Assembly (NCBI RefSeq): GCF_905120345.1
Contig: NZ_CAJHOA010000004.1
Coordinates: forward strand, 1 to 64,000
Reading direction: 5' to 3'
Length of the DNA: 64,000 bases
DNA from: Denitrificimonas caeni
GTDB lineage: Bacteria; Pseudomonadota; Gammaproteobacteria; Pseudomonadales; Pseudomonadaceae
Program-made: the position numbers and the translations under genes
Shown here: positions 37,606-49,855 of the stretch, one piece after another
Layout of the letters: each line of letters begins with the position of its first letter
How positions within the stretch are numbered: position 1 is the first letter of the stretch
Notes under the pieces: generated by a model
What the model was told of the DNA's origin: nothing
What the model saw: only the letters and a program-made list of their open reading frames with translations
Databases searched by the model: none

Positions 37606-39159
37606 TCAACGCAACTCTTTTTGAATGCTTAAAATGGTACGCGACCAAGGTTTATCTTTACGGATTTTCTCCGGCAAACCATTAATCGCAGCCTGAGCTG
37701 CAGCACGATTGGCAAAAGAGCCATAAGTGACTACAAACAGCGGCTGACCTTGGTGAATTTTTCTAAAATAATGGTACTGAGCAGTATTTTGTTTCACAAA
37801 ACGCTGAGCAGTCGCTTCAGTACGGGTACCCAATACCTGCAAGGTATAGCGCGACGGTGCTTGCTGTTTATACCATTGACTGTGCCCCGCTGTACCCGAT
37901 GCGGCACGAACGGCAGGCGCTGCTGGTTTCGCCACACTAACGGGCTTAGGCGCAGGCTGAACTTTGCGTACGGGTGCTGCAGGTTTTTTTGCTACAGGAG
38001 GAGCGACAGACGGTTGCACAACAACCTCTTTGACCGCTTCAACGAGAGGAAGACTGACTGGTACTGGCGCACTAACGAGCGGTTCAAGAGCAGACTCTTC
38101 CTCAAGTACGGGTACAGGCTCGCTGATCTCAAAGCGACTGTCATCCTCCTCAGAGTTAACCGCCTGCGCTAACGGTTCGCGCAATACAGGCTCAGGCGGC
38201 GTATCTAAAGGGAGAGCCAGTTCAACCGTTTTCGATTGACGCGCACCCACACCGAGAGGCTGTTGACTGGATGCATCACTCGCTACATCTACAGCTGTTT
38301 GCTCTAGATTACGTCCTGATCCAGAGGTCTGCATCAGCCATACCAATAGCAAGGCCACAGCAAGCACGGCTAAAACAGCAAAATACTTATAGGGAATATT
38401 TCTAGCGGTTTTTTTGCCGACGCCTTTACGATTCATTTGCTCAAGCAAAACAGCTTTTGCTGCACGGTTAACGTGCCCAGGCCAGCCTCCTGATTGGGCA
38501 AAAATATCTGCAAGCTGCCACTCAGTAAACACATTCAACTCTTGGCCGGCAGCGACTAAGCGTTGCTTAATATACTCATCCATCTCTTGCCGATCCCAAG
38601 GCTCAAGAGCAATAACATGGTGTAGGTCAGAATTATCAGCGACGCGTTCTAATAAGGGGCAGATGGACGAATCAGAAAAGACAAAAACGCGAGCACAAGC
38701 ATCATTCACGCCTTGTGCAATACGCTGTAAAAATAACAGCGCTGACTCATCTAGACACTCAGCATTATCGACAACCAAATGAACTTCTTGCCCGTTCACA
38801 TGCATCTGCTCAATATGCGTTAACACATCGGCAATAGTACTGCCGGACAACTCTAGAGCAGCGCTGACTTGCTGCAGCATAGACGCAGCATCGACTGTCG
38901 CTGAAGCAACAATAACAATACTTTTCACCGGCTCCTTGGAGCTGGCTACCAACGCTTGGCGCAGCAATGTTTTTCCACTGCCTTGCGGTCCAGTCACCAC
39001 CAGCATTAATTTGCTATAGCGGGCAAGGTGATGCAACTCAACAAGTACAGGCCGACGTTTAGCGGCAAAAAACTTAAAATGTGCTCCACGCTCCATAAAA
39101 GGGTCGTGCTCAAATTGATAATGATCTAAATAGTCATCATCAGCATACAAGTCAGTCAT
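37606..39159 (-). CDS. damX: DamX-like cell-division protein: AAA ATPase plus SPOR domain
   Basis: About 517 residues. An N-terminal cytoplasmic AAA/ExeA-like domain has Walker A GPQGSGKT and Walker-B-like HLVVDNAE. A membrane segment lies at about 267-286 (FAVLAVLAVALLLVWL). A proline- and alanine-rich linker (about 290-430) follows, then a C-terminal SPOR domain (RYTLQVLGTRTEATAQRF) that binds denuded septal peptidoglycan. I start it at the ATG at 39159 with GAGGA four bases upstream; the frame extends to a TTG at 39174. It follows aroB, as in other pseudomonads. Confidence 0.9.
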   Translation of the reverse strand: MTDLYADDDYLDHYQFEHDPFMERGAHFKFFAAKRRPVLVELHHLARYSKLMLVVTGPQGSGKTLLRQALVASSKEPVKSIVIVASATVDAASMLQQVSAALELSGSTIADVLTHIEQMHVNGQEVHLVVDNAECLDESALLFLQRIAQGVNDACARVFVFSDSSICPLLERVADNSDLHHVIALEPWDRQEMDEYIKQRLVAAGQELNVFTEWQLADIFAQSGGWPGHVNRAAKAVLLEQMNRKGVGKKTARNIPYKYFAVLAVLAVALLLVWLMQTSGSGRNLEQTAVDVASDASSQQPLGVGARQSKTVELALPLDTPPEPVLREPLAQAVNSEEDDSRFEISEPVPVLEEESALEPLVSAPVPVSLPLVEAVKEVVVQPSVAPPVAKKPAAPVRKVQPAPKPVSVAKPAAPAVRAASGTAGHSQWYKQQAPSRYTLQVLGTRTEATAQRFVKQNTAQYHYFRKIHQGQPLFVVTYGSFANRAAAQAAINGLPEKIRKDKPWSRTILSIQKELR

Positions 39160-39174
39160 GCTGTCCTCATTCAA

Positions 39175-40272
39175 TTAAATACTGCTCGCAATAGTTGCAT
39201 AATCAGCAGTCAGAGTGTCGTGCAGAAGATCTGCCGGATACTCGGCGGTAACAACCGAGTCACCTAAATCACGTAATAAAACTAAGCGTATGTGCCCGTC
39301 AATATTCTTTTTATCGACCGCCATATGAGTTAAAAAAGTGTCAGCTGTCATGCTTTGAGGCGGTACTACAGGCAGCCCTGCTTGCACTAAGAGTTTGATG
39401 CCTCTATCGCGCTGTGCCAGCGTTAACCAACCTAACTGCTTGGACATTTCAAGCGCCATAACGGTTCCAGCCGAAACAGCTTCACCGTGCAACCAGACAC
39501 CATAGCCCTGCTCTGTTTCTATTGCATGCCCAAAGGTATGACCTAAATTTAGGGTTGCACGCACACCTGACTCACGCTCATCAGCGGAGACAACCTTAGC
39601 TTTAGCAGCACAAGAACGCTCGATGGTTTCCATCAACGTTGGATTATCCAACTGACGAATCAGCTCAATATTTTCTTCTAGCCAAACTAAAAACGGCTCA
39701 TCACAAATAAAGCCATATTTAATCACCTCAGCCAGACCCGCCGATAACTCGCGAGACGGCAGTGTGTGCAGAGTCGCTGTATCAATCACAACAGCTTGCG
39801 GCTGATAAAACGCACCCACCATATTTTTCCCTAACGGGTGGTTAATACCTGTTTTACCGCCGACAGAGGAGTCCACTTGCGACAGCAAGGTGGTTGGCAC
39901 TTGAATAAAGTTGACGCCACGCTGATAGCACGCCGCAGCAAAGCCGGTCATATCACCAATCACCCCACCGCCCAAGGCAATCAGGGTGGTTTTACGATCA
40001 TGCTTATCACGCAATAAGGCATCAAAAATCAGTTGTAGGGTTTCCCAGTTTTTGTAAGACTCGCCATCCGGCAGGATGATCTCAGTCAGCTCATAGCTGT
40101 GCAGCGCTTCACGCAATGCCTGCAAATACAAAGGCGCGACAGTGGTATTGGTGACAATCGCTACTTTACGTCCGACGATATGCGGAGTAAAAAGCTGCGA
40201 TTGTCTTAATAAATCCGTACCAATATGAATGGGATAACTGCGTTCAGCCAAATCAACAGTAAGGGTGCGCAT
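39175..40272 (-). CDS. aroB: 3-Dehydroquinate synthase AroB
   Basis: A 365-residue enzyme with NAD- and metal-binding motifs [52 protein letters not shown], and zinc ligands in [11 protein letters not shown] and [10 protein letters not shown]. It cyclises DAHP to dehydroquinate in the shikimate pathway. It lies 108 bases after aroK and directly before damX. Confidence 0.97.
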   Translation of the reverse strand: MRTLTVDLAERSYPIHIGTDLLRQSQLFTPHIVGRKVAIVTNTTVAPLYLQALREALHSYELTEIILPDGESYKNWETLQLIFDALLRDKHDRKTTLIALGGGVIGDMTGFAAACYQRGVNFIQVPTTLLSQVDSSVGGKTGINHPLGKNMVGAFYQPQAVVIDTATLHTLPSRELSAGLAEVIKYGFICDEPFLVWLEENIELIRQLDNPTLMETIERSCAAKAKVVSADERESGVRATLNLGHTFGHAIETEQGYGVWLHGEAVSAGTVMALEMSKQLGWLTLAQRDRGIKLLVQAGLPVVPPQSMTADTFLTHMAVDKKNIDGHIRLVLLRDLGDSVVTAEYPADLLHDTLTADYATIASSI

Positions 40273-40380
40273 ATGGGCCTCTTGTTATAACGCTTTGATA
40301 CATGCATAAAAACTGACCTGCAAAAGCGCAGGTAGATACTTAAATCATTGGAAAAGTATAACCTAGATTAAGCGGTACAA

Positions 40381-40905
40381 TTAACGACTCTGATAGGTGT
40401 TGAGAAACCGCATAATCTCCTGCACAACCATGCGTGGAGGCCGCGTATCCGTCTCAATAATCAAAGTTGCGACCTCTCGATATAAAGGGTCACGTAACGC
40501 TAATAAACGTGTTAAAACCTGTGCTGGGTTTTCCGTCTGCAGCAACGGTCGGTTACGGTCTCGAGCAGTACGTGCGAGCTGATGCTCAACAGATGCATGT
40601 AGATAAATTACCACAGCACCTTGGCGCATCGCCTGACGATTTTCACTGCGTAAAACAGCACCGCCGCCAGTAGCTAACACCAGCCCTTGCTCACGACATA
40701 GCTCAGCAATAACGGCTTGTTCTCGGTCACGAAAGCCAGCCTCTCCCTCAACATCAAAAATCAAGGGAATACTTGCTCCCGTACGCTCTTCAATCTCTTT
40801 ATCAGAGTCTTTAAAGGGCAAACCGAGCTCTTTAGCCAGTAAGCGTCCGATGGTACTTTTCCCAGCACCCATCGGGCCAATCAGTATGTAATTACGTGTC
40901 TGCAT
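40381..40905 (-). CDS. aroK: Shikimate kinase AroK
   Basis: A 174-residue P-loop kinase with [15 protein letters not shown], shikimate-binding [11 protein letters not shown] and ATGGGAVL, and the adenine-lid RDRNRPLL. It phosphorylates shikimate at the 3-OH. The start overlaps the pilQ stop by one base, keeping the gammaproteobacterial pilMNOPQ-aroK-aroB order. Confidence 0.97.
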   Translation of the reverse strand: MQTRNYILIGPMGAGKSTIGRLLAKELGLPFKDSDKEIEERTGASIPLIFDVEGEAGFRDREQAVIAELCREQGLVLATGGGAVLRSENRQAMRQGAVVIYLHASVEHQLARTARDRNRPLLQTENPAQVLTRLLALRDPLYREVATLIIETDTRPPRMVVQEIMRFLNTYQSR

Positions 40906-42929
40906 TAGTTTTTCAGTGAAATGGCCTGATTATTCATAATACGCGGGGTAATAAACACCAGCAGTTCAGACTTTTGATCCTGTACATAGTCGCGTCTAAA
41001 GACACGTCCGATAAAGGGCAAGTCACCTAAGAAAGGAACTTTATCCACGGCTTTGGTTTGCGTATTAGAAAACACACCACCAATAACAATCGTCTCACCG
41101 TCTGACACCAACACGTTGGCATTGACTTCATTCTTTTTAATCGGTGGCACGCCATTTAGCGCATTAGCGAAGTCCGGCTCATCTTTGGTGACTTTGACAT
41201 CCATGATAATACGATTATCTGGAGTAATTTGCGGAGTCACCTCAAGCGATAACGCGGCTTCTTTAAATGAAGTACTGGTTGAGCCACTGGAGCTGGCCTC
41301 TTGGTATGGAATTTCCGCACCTTTTAAAATCTTTGCTGTTTCTTTATCTGAAGTGACAACTTTAGGCTGCGAAACCACCTCACCGTTACCGGTTTTCTCC
41401 ATCGCTGAAAGCTGCAAATCTAAAATCGCATGGTTAGAAACAAAACCAATCCCTAAGCCAGCAGTGGATCCCGATGCCCCTAAATCAACAAATGGACCAC
41501 CCGAACCATCCTCATTACTGGCTCCGCCAGCAGTCCAGTTACCACTGCCTCTAGACAAGCTTCCACCCCAGCGCACACCTAAGCTTTTGCTGTAATCGAC
41601 GTTGGCTTCAACAATTCGCGCTTCAATCATTACTTGGCGCACAGGAATATCCAGCTGCGCTACCACACGACGCAACTCATCGAGTTTTTCTTGGGTTTGG
41701 TAGGCAATGATGCTGTTGGTACGATCATCGACTGTCACCGAACCACGCTCATCACCTTGGCCGCTGGTCACCGATTGAAATAAAGCAGCAATTTGTGCCG
41801 CCTTAGCGTAGTTCACTTGAATCAGCTCGCGACGTAAAGGGGCTAACTCTGCAATTTGTTTCTGCGCTTCCATCTCCTGACGCTCGCGTGCAGCAATCTC
41901 TTCAGCCGGAGCAATTAAAAGTACATTACCAATTTTACGCTTATCGAGACCTTTAGTTTTAAGCACTAAATCCAGCGCTTGATCCCAAGGCACATTCTGT
42001 AAGCGCAAAGTGATATTGCCCTGCACACTATCACTGGCCACTAAGTTTAAATCAGTGAAGTCAGCAATCAACTGCAATACTGAACGCACATCAATATCTT
42101 GAAAGTTTAGTGATAATTTCTCACCCGTATAAGCAAAGTGTTCGACTTTGCGCTTTTCTATTTCGTCTTGGCTAACCGTTTTAACGCTGACAATCAGCTT
42201 ATTATCAGTCTGATAAGCTAAATAATCATACAAACCACTCGATTCAATAACGATAGATACCTTACCGTTTGATTCACTGGCATTCACAAACTGCACCGGT
42301 GTGGCGAAGTCTTTAACATCAAGACGCACATGCAAGGCCTCTGGTAAGGCTGCCTTAGCAAATGTCAGACTGATTTTGCCACCGTGATCTTGAATATCAG
42401 GCGTACCGGACGTGCCATTGAGTTCAATGACCACATTTCCCTCGCCTTGCTCGCCACGTTCAAAATCAATATTACTGATGCCTGGCTGCTGAACCACATA
42501 CGGCTTAGCCGCAGATGTGCTAACAACTGGTGCGGAGACTTTCGAGCCCTCCCCAACCACTACGTATAAATACCGTCCGTTGACGCGGGTGCTGTAGGGC
42601 GCGAGGGTGGTCAGATTAATAATCAAACGGGTTCGGTCATGCGCCTCAACAATACTGACACTGCGTGCATTACCATCACCTAACTCATGTTTTTTTAGAC
42701 CGAGCTTATTTTTAACACCAGGAAAATCCAGCGCAATACGTGCAGGCACGCCAATGGTATAACCTTGTGGCGCTGCTACGGGTTCATCAAAGGTCAATTT
42801 AAGCTCAACTTTATCACCGGGTAAGCTGGCGACATCAAGCGCTTGTAAACTGGCAGCCAACAGCATCGGTGAAAATACAGCAGCCAGTAAAGTCATAGTG
42901 AGGCGAGACAATTTTATTTTCATTTTCAA
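40905..42929 (-). CDS. pilQ: Type IV pilus secretin PilQ
   Basis: A 674-residue protein with a signal peptide (cleavage near LLAA-S at about 26), N-terminal AMIN domain(s) for peptidoglycan binding (about 30-250), and N0/N1 domains ([37 protein letters not shown]). The secretin core ends in [20 protein letters not shown] and [10 protein letters not shown]. It forms the outer-membrane channel for the pilus and for DNA uptake. It is the last pil gene of the operon and is coupled to aroK. Confidence 0.97.
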   Translation of the reverse strand: MKMKIKLSRLTMTLLAAVFSPMLLAASLQALDVASLPGDKVELKLTFDEPVAAPQGYTIGVPARIALDFPGVKNKLGLKKHELGDGNARSVSIVEAHDRTRLIINLTTLAPYSTRVNGRYLYVVVGEGSKVSAPVVSTSAAKPYVVQQPGISNIDFERGEQGEGNVVIELNGTSGTPDIQDHGGKISLTFAKAALPEALHVRLDVKDFATPVQFVNASESNGKVSIVIESSGLYDYLAYQTDNKLIVSVKTVSQDEIEKRKVEHFAYTGEKLSLNFQDIDVRSVLQLIADFTDLNLVASDSVQGNITLRLQNVPWDQALDLVLKTKGLDKRKIGNVLLIAPAEEIAARERQEMEAQKQIAELAPLRRELIQVNYAKAAQIAALFQSVTSGQGDERGSVTVDDRTNSIIAYQTQEKLDELRRVVAQLDIPVRQVMIEARIVEANVDYSKSLGVRWGGSLSRGSGNWTAGGASNEDGSGGPFVDLGASGSTAGLGIGFVSNHAILDLQLSAMEKTGNGEVVSQPKVVTSDKETAKILKGAEIPYQEASSSGSTSTSFKEAALSLEVTPQITPDNRIIMDVKVTKDEPDFANALNGVPPIKKNEVNANVLVSDGETIVIGGVFSNTQTKAVDKVPFLGDLPFIGRVFRRDYVQDQKSELLVFITPRIMNNQAISLKN

Positions 42930-42975
42930 ATTCCGTTGTGCTTTCTAATAGTCACGTTATATAGCCTATCCGTGC

Positions 42976-43503
42976 TCAAGGGCCTTCATGCAATGTCAAA
43001 GCGCGAGGCCGTTCCAACCATCCTTCATCACCATCAGAAACAATTTCGATAACTTCTACGCTAGAAGCAGTGATCACTGTAATACGGCCATGATTACCAC
43101 CCAAGTAATCACCAACACGAACACGATGCACACCATCGCCCCCCCGCAGTAAAGCGTAAGTCCCGGCACTATTTGCTATTGTTCCCACCATCACAAAGCT
43201 TTCAATATTAAACCCCTCAAGAAACTGCTTAACGCGCGCCTCATCAGGTCTAATATTTTTATTACCTTTTTCAAAACTGCTCAACTCAACCTTAATCGGC
43301 GGCTGAAACGGACTACGCATTGTCGTAGCCATATAAGTAAAAGGCTCATACACCACTTCTTTAGGCATAGGTTCAATGACGCCTCGAGGTTGAGTCCTGA
43401 CGTCATCCATAAACGCTTGTAAATCGGCAAAATTGGTCGATGAGTCACAACCGCTTAAAAATAAAAACAACACCACTACATAGGCATACTGAGAGCGTTT
43501 CAT
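42976..43503 (-). CDS. pilP: Type IV pilus assembly lipoprotein PilP
   Basis: A 175-residue lipoprotein with lipobox LSGC (Cys19), a flexible N-terminal part (TQPRGVIEPMPKEVVYEPF) and a C-terminal beta domain (FVMVGTIANSAGTYALLRGG, VRVGDYLGGNHGRI). It joins PilNO in the inner membrane to the PilQ secretin. The start overlaps the pilO stop by four bases. Confidence 0.96.
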   Translation of the reverse strand: MKRSQYAYVVVLFLFLSGCDSSTNFADLQAFMDDVRTQPRGVIEPMPKEVVYEPFTYMATTMRSPFQPPIKVELSSFEKGNKNIRPDEARVKQFLEGFNIESFVMVGTIANSAGTYALLRGGDGVHRVRVGDYLGGNHGRITVITASSVEVIEIVSDGDEGWLERPRALTLHEGP

Positions 43504-44123
43504 TGTTTCGCTCCTTGCACATTGTAGCGGTAGGTTTTCACTAAAATACTCATCGCCAATTTAGAGCTATTGCCGGCAGTGACCGGCTTAATCGAGAAGT
43601 CATGTAAGGTCACGATGCGCGGCATTCCCGCGATAGCGCTCACGAAAGTGGCTAAGTCATGGTAACTGGCAACAACTTTAATTTGGATCGGCAACTCAAT
43701 ATAGAAAGGCTGTGTCACTTCAGTCAGTAACGTAATCTCTTCAAACTCCAAGCCAGCGCTCAAACCGGCACTGGTAATATCTTCAAGCAATCCGGGCACT
43801 TCAGTATCACTGGGTAGCTGCCGCAATAGCGCTTCAAATGAAGCCTCCATTAGCTTCATCTGTTCTTTATATTCTTCAAGGTTAGCTGCTTGGCGAACTT
43901 TGCTAGTGAACTGTTCTTTTAAAGTAATTTCCTCTGCTTTGCTACTCTCGAGCATATTTTGCAAGTCAGTTAAGTGCATAAAGTAACCTAGCAGCAAAAC
44001 CAAAACCAGAACGACTAAGCATACCAGCGCTCGAACCGCAGCAGGCCAAGCGCCGATATTATTGACATCCAACTCGGCAAAGTCGACCTTACCTAAGCTC
44101 TTAAAGGAGTCCACTAAACTCAT
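43500..44123 (-). CDS. pilO: Type IV pilus alignment protein PilO
   Basis: A 207-residue inner-membrane protein with one membrane segment (about 28-48), a coiled coil (about 55-95) and a ferredoxin-like periplasmic domain (LPIQIKVVASYHDLATFVSA, RIVTLHDFSIKP). It dimerises with PilN. Both ends overlap neighbours by four bases. Confidence 0.96.
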   Translation of the reverse strand: MSLVDSFKSLGKVDFAELDVNNIGAWPAAVRALVCLVVLVLVLLLGYFMHLTDLQNMLESSKAEEITLKEQFTSKVRQAANLEEYKEQMKLMEASFEALLRQLPSDTEVPGLLEDITSAGLSAGLEFEEITLLTEVTQPFYIELPIQIKVVASYHDLATFVSAIAGMPRIVTLHDFSIKPVTAGNSSKLAMSILVKTYRYNVQGAKQ

Positions 44124-44694
44124 TGCTGGCCTCCTTGCTGACTGTGATCACTCGGCTCTGTTTGTAGCACGGTGAGCTTGAAAGTATTGGCTTGATCTAT
44201 TTTGTCGGCACTGACCGCTTTAACTTCGATTAAGTTCGGCGCCGTCAACCAATCCGATCCCTCCTGATTACGCATTAAACTGGAAACCAAATTATTTGAC
44301 TCAGCAGCGCCTTCAATAGCGATAGACGGCCCGACCATTTTTAAGTCAGTAAAATAAACACCATCTGGAAGTGTGCGCACTAACTGATCAAATACCCGTG
44401 CGGCAATCGGTCGGTTACCCTGCAAGGCTTGAATAATTTTCATTCGTTCAACCAGCTGTTGTCGGCGTGTTTTAAGCTCACTGATTTCTTTGATGCGCAA
44501 ATCAAGTGCTACATTCTCTGTCCGAATAAACTCGTTACGCTGGTTTTGCTTAGCAATAGCGGCGCTCAAATATTGATCTGCTAAAAAAACAATACCTCCA
44601 GCAATAACCAACACGCCCAGTAACACAGCTAAGAACTGCTTTTTGCGCTCTTCGCGCAACTGTTCGCGCCATGGCAGTAAGTTGATGCGCGCCA

Positions 44695-44695
<1 letters not shown>
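44120..44695 (-). CDS. pilN: Type IV pilus alignment protein PilN
   Basis: A 191-residue protein whose N terminus MARINLLPWREQLREERKKQ contains the INLLP motif that docks into PilM. A membrane segment follows at about 22-42, then a coiled coil and a ferredoxin-like domain (LPDGVYFTDLKMVG). It shares one base with the pilM stop. Confidence 0.97.
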
Positions 44696-45786
<1,091 letters not shown>

Positions 45787-45944
45787 TTATGCACGGTTAA
45801 GGTTTCTTTGCACGTTTAAAGAGGATTTAGTAAGAAAGCGCAAATAGCTTCTCTTGATTAAAAACGCTTATAATGTGTTCTGTTTTATTCTATTACGCCG
45901 CACTCTTCATATCTCACAATTTTTTCGGGAATCCAATAGTCTTG

Positions 45945-48353
45945 ATGCGCTTGCTGAAATTCCTTTTTGCAACTCTTACCGCTATCGTTTGTGGACTGAC
46001 GCTCAGCCTTAGCGGCGCCTACCTTTACTTAAGCCCCAATCTACCGTCTATTGAATCCTTACGCAGTATAGAATTGCAGATTCCGTTACGAGTTTACAGT
46101 AGCGATGCAAAGTTAATTGCTGAGTTTGGAGAAATGCGCCGCTCGCCTATTTCATTCAACGAAATCCCGAAAAACTTTATCCACGCCTTACTGGCCGCAG
46201 AAGATGATAACTTTGCCAATCATTATGGCGTAGATCCGGGCAGTTTAGTACGTGCAGCCGCGCAAATTTTAAAAACAGGTCGTATCCAAACCGGCGGCAG
46301 CACCATCACCATGCAAGTCGCTAAAAATTACTTTCTCTCCAGTGAGCGTAGCTTTTCTCGAAAGGCCAATGAGATCCTATTAGCCTTACAAATTGAGCGC
46401 GAATTAAGTAAAGATGAGATTCTAGAGCTTTACATCAACAAAATATACCTTGGCAACCGCGCTTACGGAATTGAAGCCGCGTCACAAGTGTATTACGGCA
46501 AATCAATTGGTGAAATCAGCTTAGCAGAAATGGCGATGATTGCTGGATTACCTAAAGCGCCGTCGCGGTTTAACCCTATTGTTAACCCTGAACGCAGCAT
46601 GGAACGACGTAACTGGATTCTCGGACGCATGCTTAAACTGGGCCGTATTTCTGAAGACGCCTACCAAACCGCCGTGACCGAACCTTTAACTGCGCGTTTA
46701 CATATCACTGCGCCAGACCTGAATGCTCCTTATATCGCAGAAATGGCGCGCGCAGAAATGGTTGGTCGCTTTGGTGGACAAGCCTATACTGATGGCTACA
46801 GCGTCACCACTACAGTGCCATCTGACTTACAGTCGCAAGCACATCTAGCCGTTAAAAGCGGATTGATTGCGTATGACCACCGCCACGGCTATCGCAAACC
46901 AGAGCAATCTGCGCTACCAGAAAGCCAATGGTCAGAGGCACTGACAAAAGCACGCAGTATTAGCCAACTATTACCCGCCATTGTCACCCAAGTCAGCACT
47001 GACGGTATTAGCGTCATGCTGGCCAGCGGCGAGCAAGAGCCTGTGGCTTGGCAAACGATGCGCTGGGCACGGCCTTTTATCAATAACCGCAGTATGGGAC
47101 CGCCACCAAGAAAGCCTGCTGATATTGTACAAGTGGGCGACCTAGTTCGTGTCAGCCGTCAAGATGATAACGCGTTAAGCTTTGCCCAGATCCCTAAAGT
47201 TCAAGCCGCACTGGTCTCCTTAGATCCAAGCAATGGCGCTATTCGCGCTCTTGTCGGCGGGCTGTCTTTTGAGCAAAGCAACTATAATCGCGCCATTCAA
47301 GCCAAACGCCAGCCGGGCTCAAGCTTTAAACCTTTTATTTATAGTGCAGCGCTGGATGCCGGTTACACCGCAGCGACCATTGTCAACGATGCACCGCTGG
47401 AGATCTTCGAGCCTGGAATGAAAGCGGTATGGCGTCCGAAAAACGACAACAACACCTTTCTTGGACCGATCCGAGTCCGTGAAGGTTTATACCGCTCACG
47501 CAACCTCGTTTCGATTCGCATCTTGCAAGATATCGGCATGCAATACGCTCGTGATTACATCAGCCAATTTGGCTTTAACCTCGACGATCTACCGCGCAAC
47601 CTCTCTTTAGCACTCGGAACAGCAACCCTCACGCCATTAGAAATCACCACGGGTTGGACAGCATTCGCCAATGGTGGTTTTAAAGTAACGCCTTATTTGA
47701 TAGAGCGTATCGAGAACCGTGAGGGTCAAACAATTTTCTTAGCTAATCCAGCACGTACCCCCGCCAGTACAGCGGCGGCGACTGAGGTGGAGGCCGTAAC
47801 AGAACAGCTACTGGCTGACAGTGAAACAGAACCGCCAGTCGACGCGCCACGCATCATTGACGAACGCACCAGTTATATTATGACCAGCATGCTACAAGAC
47901 GTCATTAAGCGCGGTACCGGACGCCGTGCGCTCAGCTTAAACCGTAGCGACTTAGCGGGTAAAACCGGTACCACCAACGAATCTAAAGACAGCTGGTTTG
48001 CAGGTTATAACAGTGACGTTGTCACTACTGTGTGGGCTGGCTTTGATCAACCAGAAAGTCTCGGTCGACATGAATACGGCGGCACAGTGGCCTTACCTAT
48101 TTGGATTGACTATATGGCCTATGCACTCAAAGATAAGCCGATACATAGCATGAAAGAACCGGCCGGCATGATGACCTTACGTATCGATCCCGAGAACGGT
48201 CGCATTGCTCGACCCGGTACACCTGACGCCTACTTTGAAATATTCAAAAGCGAAGATGCCCCCCCCACAATGGATGAGTTTGACAACAGTTGGGACACCT
48301 CAAACAAATCATATTTCGAGCCCTCTGAAGCAGCGCCCATTGACCTATTCTAA
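45945..48353 (+). CDS. mrcA: Penicillin-binding protein 1A (bifunctional transglycosylase/transpeptidase)
   Basis: About 802 residues with one membrane anchor (about 5-27). The GT51 transglycosylase has LLAAEDDNFANHYGVDPGS, QTGGSTITMQVAKN and KIYLGNRAYGIEAASQVYYG. An OB-like domain sits around 320-380. The transpeptidase has the active-site SSFK (RQPGSSFKPFIY), SRN (YRSRNLVSI) and KTGT (LAGKTGTTNES). It builds and cross-links peptidoglycan. I start it at the ATG at 45945 (MRLLKFLF), the family N terminus. A strong terminator follows. Confidence 0.96.
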   Translation: MRLLKFLFATLTAIVCGLTLSLSGAYLYLSPNLPSIESLRSIELQIPLRVYSSDAKLIAEFGEMRRSPISFNEIPKNFIHALLAAEDDNFANHYGVDPGSLVRAAAQILKTGRIQTGGSTITMQVAKNYFLSSERSFSRKANEILLALQIERELSKDEILELYINKIYLGNRAYGIEAASQVYYGKSIGEISLAEMAMIAGLPKAPSRFNPIVNPERSMERRNWILGRMLKLGRISEDAYQTAVTEPLTARLHITAPDLNAPYIAEMARAEMVGRFGGQAYTDGYSVTTTVPSDLQSQAHLAVKSGLIAYDHRHGYRKPEQSALPESQWSEALTKARSISQLLPAIVTQVSTDGISVMLASGEQEPVAWQTMRWARPFINNRSMGPPPRKPADIVQVGDLVRVSRQDDNALSFAQIPKVQAALVSLDPSNGAIRALVGGLSFEQSNYNRAIQAKRQPGSSFKPFIYSAALDAGYTAATIVNDAPLEIFEPGMKAVWRPKNDNNTFLGPIRVREGLYRSRNLVSIRILQDIGMQYARDYISQFGFNLDDLPRNLSLALGTATLTPLEITTGWTAFANGGFKVTPYLIERIENREGQTIFLANPARTPASTAAATEVEAVTEQLLADSETEPPVDAPRIIDERTSYIMTSMLQDVIKRGTGRRALSLNRSDLAGKTGTTNESKDSWFAGYNSDVVTTVWAGFDQPESLGRHEYGGTVALPIWIDYMAYALKDKPIHSMKEPAGMMTLRIDPENGRIARPGTPDAYFEIFKSEDAPPTMDEFDNSWDTSNKSYFEPSEAAPIDLF

Positions 48354-48382
48354 GATGCTAACTGCCACTTAGATGACTCAAT

Positions 48383-48429
48383 AACAGCCAATAAAAAACC
48401 CGCACTAAGCGGGTTTTTTATTGGCTGTT
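48383..48429. terminator. Bidirectional terminator between mrcA and maeB
   Basis: A perfect 21-bp inverted repeat with a 5-base loop: AACAGCCAATAAAAAACCCGC and its complement. The A/T runs inside the stem supply a U tract in both directions. It serves mrcA from the left and maeB from the right. Confidence 0.93.
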
Positions 48430-48435
48430 TGACGC

Positions 48436-49704
48436 TTAACCGTCAAACACTTCATTCACTGACGTCAGCGGGTAATGCTTAGGGTATGGCAAGGTGGCCA
48501 CACCAGTTTCAATCGCCGCTTTAGCAACCGCATCCGATACTAAGGTGATCAGACGTGGATCCATTGGCTTAGGAATGATGTACTCACGACCAAACTCAAG
48601 ACAATCAATTCCATAGGCATCACATACCGCATTAGAAACCGGCAATTTTGCCAGGTCACGTAACGCATGTACTGCAGCAATTTTCATCTCTTCATTAATA
48701 CGTTTTGCACGCACATCCAGCGCACCACGGAAAATGAATGGGAAGCCCAAAACGTTATTCACTTGGTTTGGATAGTCTGAGCGACCGGTCGCCATAATCA
48801 CGTCTGGACGTGTTGCGTGGGCCAACTTTGGATCAATCTCAGGATCAGGGTTAGAACAAGCAAACACAATAGGGTCTGCTGCCATACGGGCTAAGTCTTC
48901 AGCGCCGAGCAAGTTTGCACCTGACAAGCCAACGAACACATCAGCGCCATCCATGGCATCCGCCAAGGTACGACGGCTGGTTTCATGTGCGAATACTGCT
49001 TTGTACTGATTCAGATCATCACGGCCCGCGTGGATGACACCTTTACGGTCAACCATGAAAATATTTTCAACTTTCGCGCCTAGGCTGATCAACAACTTCA
49101 TGCACGCGGTTGCTGCAGCACCTGCACCCAAGCACACGATATGTGCTTCTTCCAGCTTTTTACCAGCAATCTCTAATGCATTCAGCATACCGGCCGCTGT
49201 CACAATCGCAGTGCCGTGCTGGTCATCATGGAAAACAGGAATATCGCACTGCTCGATCAACGCGCGTTCGATTTCAAAGCACTCAGGCGCTTTAATATCT
49301 TCGAGGTTAATGCCACCGAAGGTAATAGAAATACGCTTAACGGTATCGATAAAGGCTTGCGGGCTCTCTGCATCAATCTCGATATCAAACACATCGACAC
49401 CAGCAAAACGCTTAAATAAGACGCCCTTACCTTCCATAACAGGCTTAGATGCTAAAGGACCTAAATTACCTAAACCTAAAATTGCAGTACCATCTGAAAT
49501 AACTGCTACGAGGTTACCCTTGCCTGTGTATTTATAAGCAAGCTCTGGATCACGGGCAATTTCACGTACTGGCTCAGCCACTCCAGGGCTATAAGCCAGC
49601 GCCAAATCACGCGCTGTTGCAGTTGGTTTAGTGAGCTCAACACTTAATTTTCCCGGACGTGGGGAAGCATGGTATTCGAGAGCGGCTGTTTTTAGATCAG
49701 ACAT
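48436..49704 (-). CDS. maeB: Malic enzyme MaeB (short form)
   Basis: A 422-residue malic enzyme without the phosphotransacetylase-like C-terminal domain. Visible are YSPGVAEPVREIARDPELAY, GNLVAVISDGTAILGLGN, DDQHGTAIVTAAGMLNAL with metal ligands, Rossmann IVCLGAGAAATACMKLL and ACSNPDPEIDP. It decarboxylates malate to pyruvate, most likely with NADP+. I start it at the ATG at 49704 (MSDLKTAALEYH), which matches the pseudomonad length; the frame is open to 49779. It lies next to mrcA as in Pseudomonas. Confidence 0.95.
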   Translation of the reverse strand: MSDLKTAALEYHASPRPGKLSVELTKPTATARDLALAYSPGVAEPVREIARDPELAYKYTGKGNLVAVISDGTAILGLGNLGPLASKPVMEGKGVLFKRFAGVDVFDIEIDAESPQAFIDTVKRISITFGGINLEDIKAPECFEIERALIEQCDIPVFHDDQHGTAIVTAAGMLNALEIAGKKLEEAHIVCLGAGAAATACMKLLISLGAKVENIFMVDRKGVIHAGRDDLNQYKAVFAHETSRRTLADAMDGADVFVGLSGANLLGAEDLARMAADPIVFACSNPDPEIDPKLAHATRPDVIMATGRSDYPNQVNNVLGFPFIFRGALDVRAKRINEEMKIAAVHALRDLAKLPVSNAVCDAYGIDCLEFGREYIIPKPMDPRLITLVSDAVAKAAIETGVATLPYPKHYPLTSVNEVFDG

Positions 49705-49855
49705 AATGGGCAATTTCCGCTTGACTATATAATGAATTTGACGATCTGCGAGCATACTCAAGAACGGCAAAGCCCACAAGAGGATCTCGCTTACTCTGCA
49801 TACAAAGCCGCATAACCAACGAAAGATTTAGCGTGAATCGTCGATATACGGCGAC

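Noticed and set aside
41053-41595. 180-codon plus-strand frame antisense to pilQ
   Set aside because: It is opposite a fully supported secretin gene. Its composition follows from the complementary codons.
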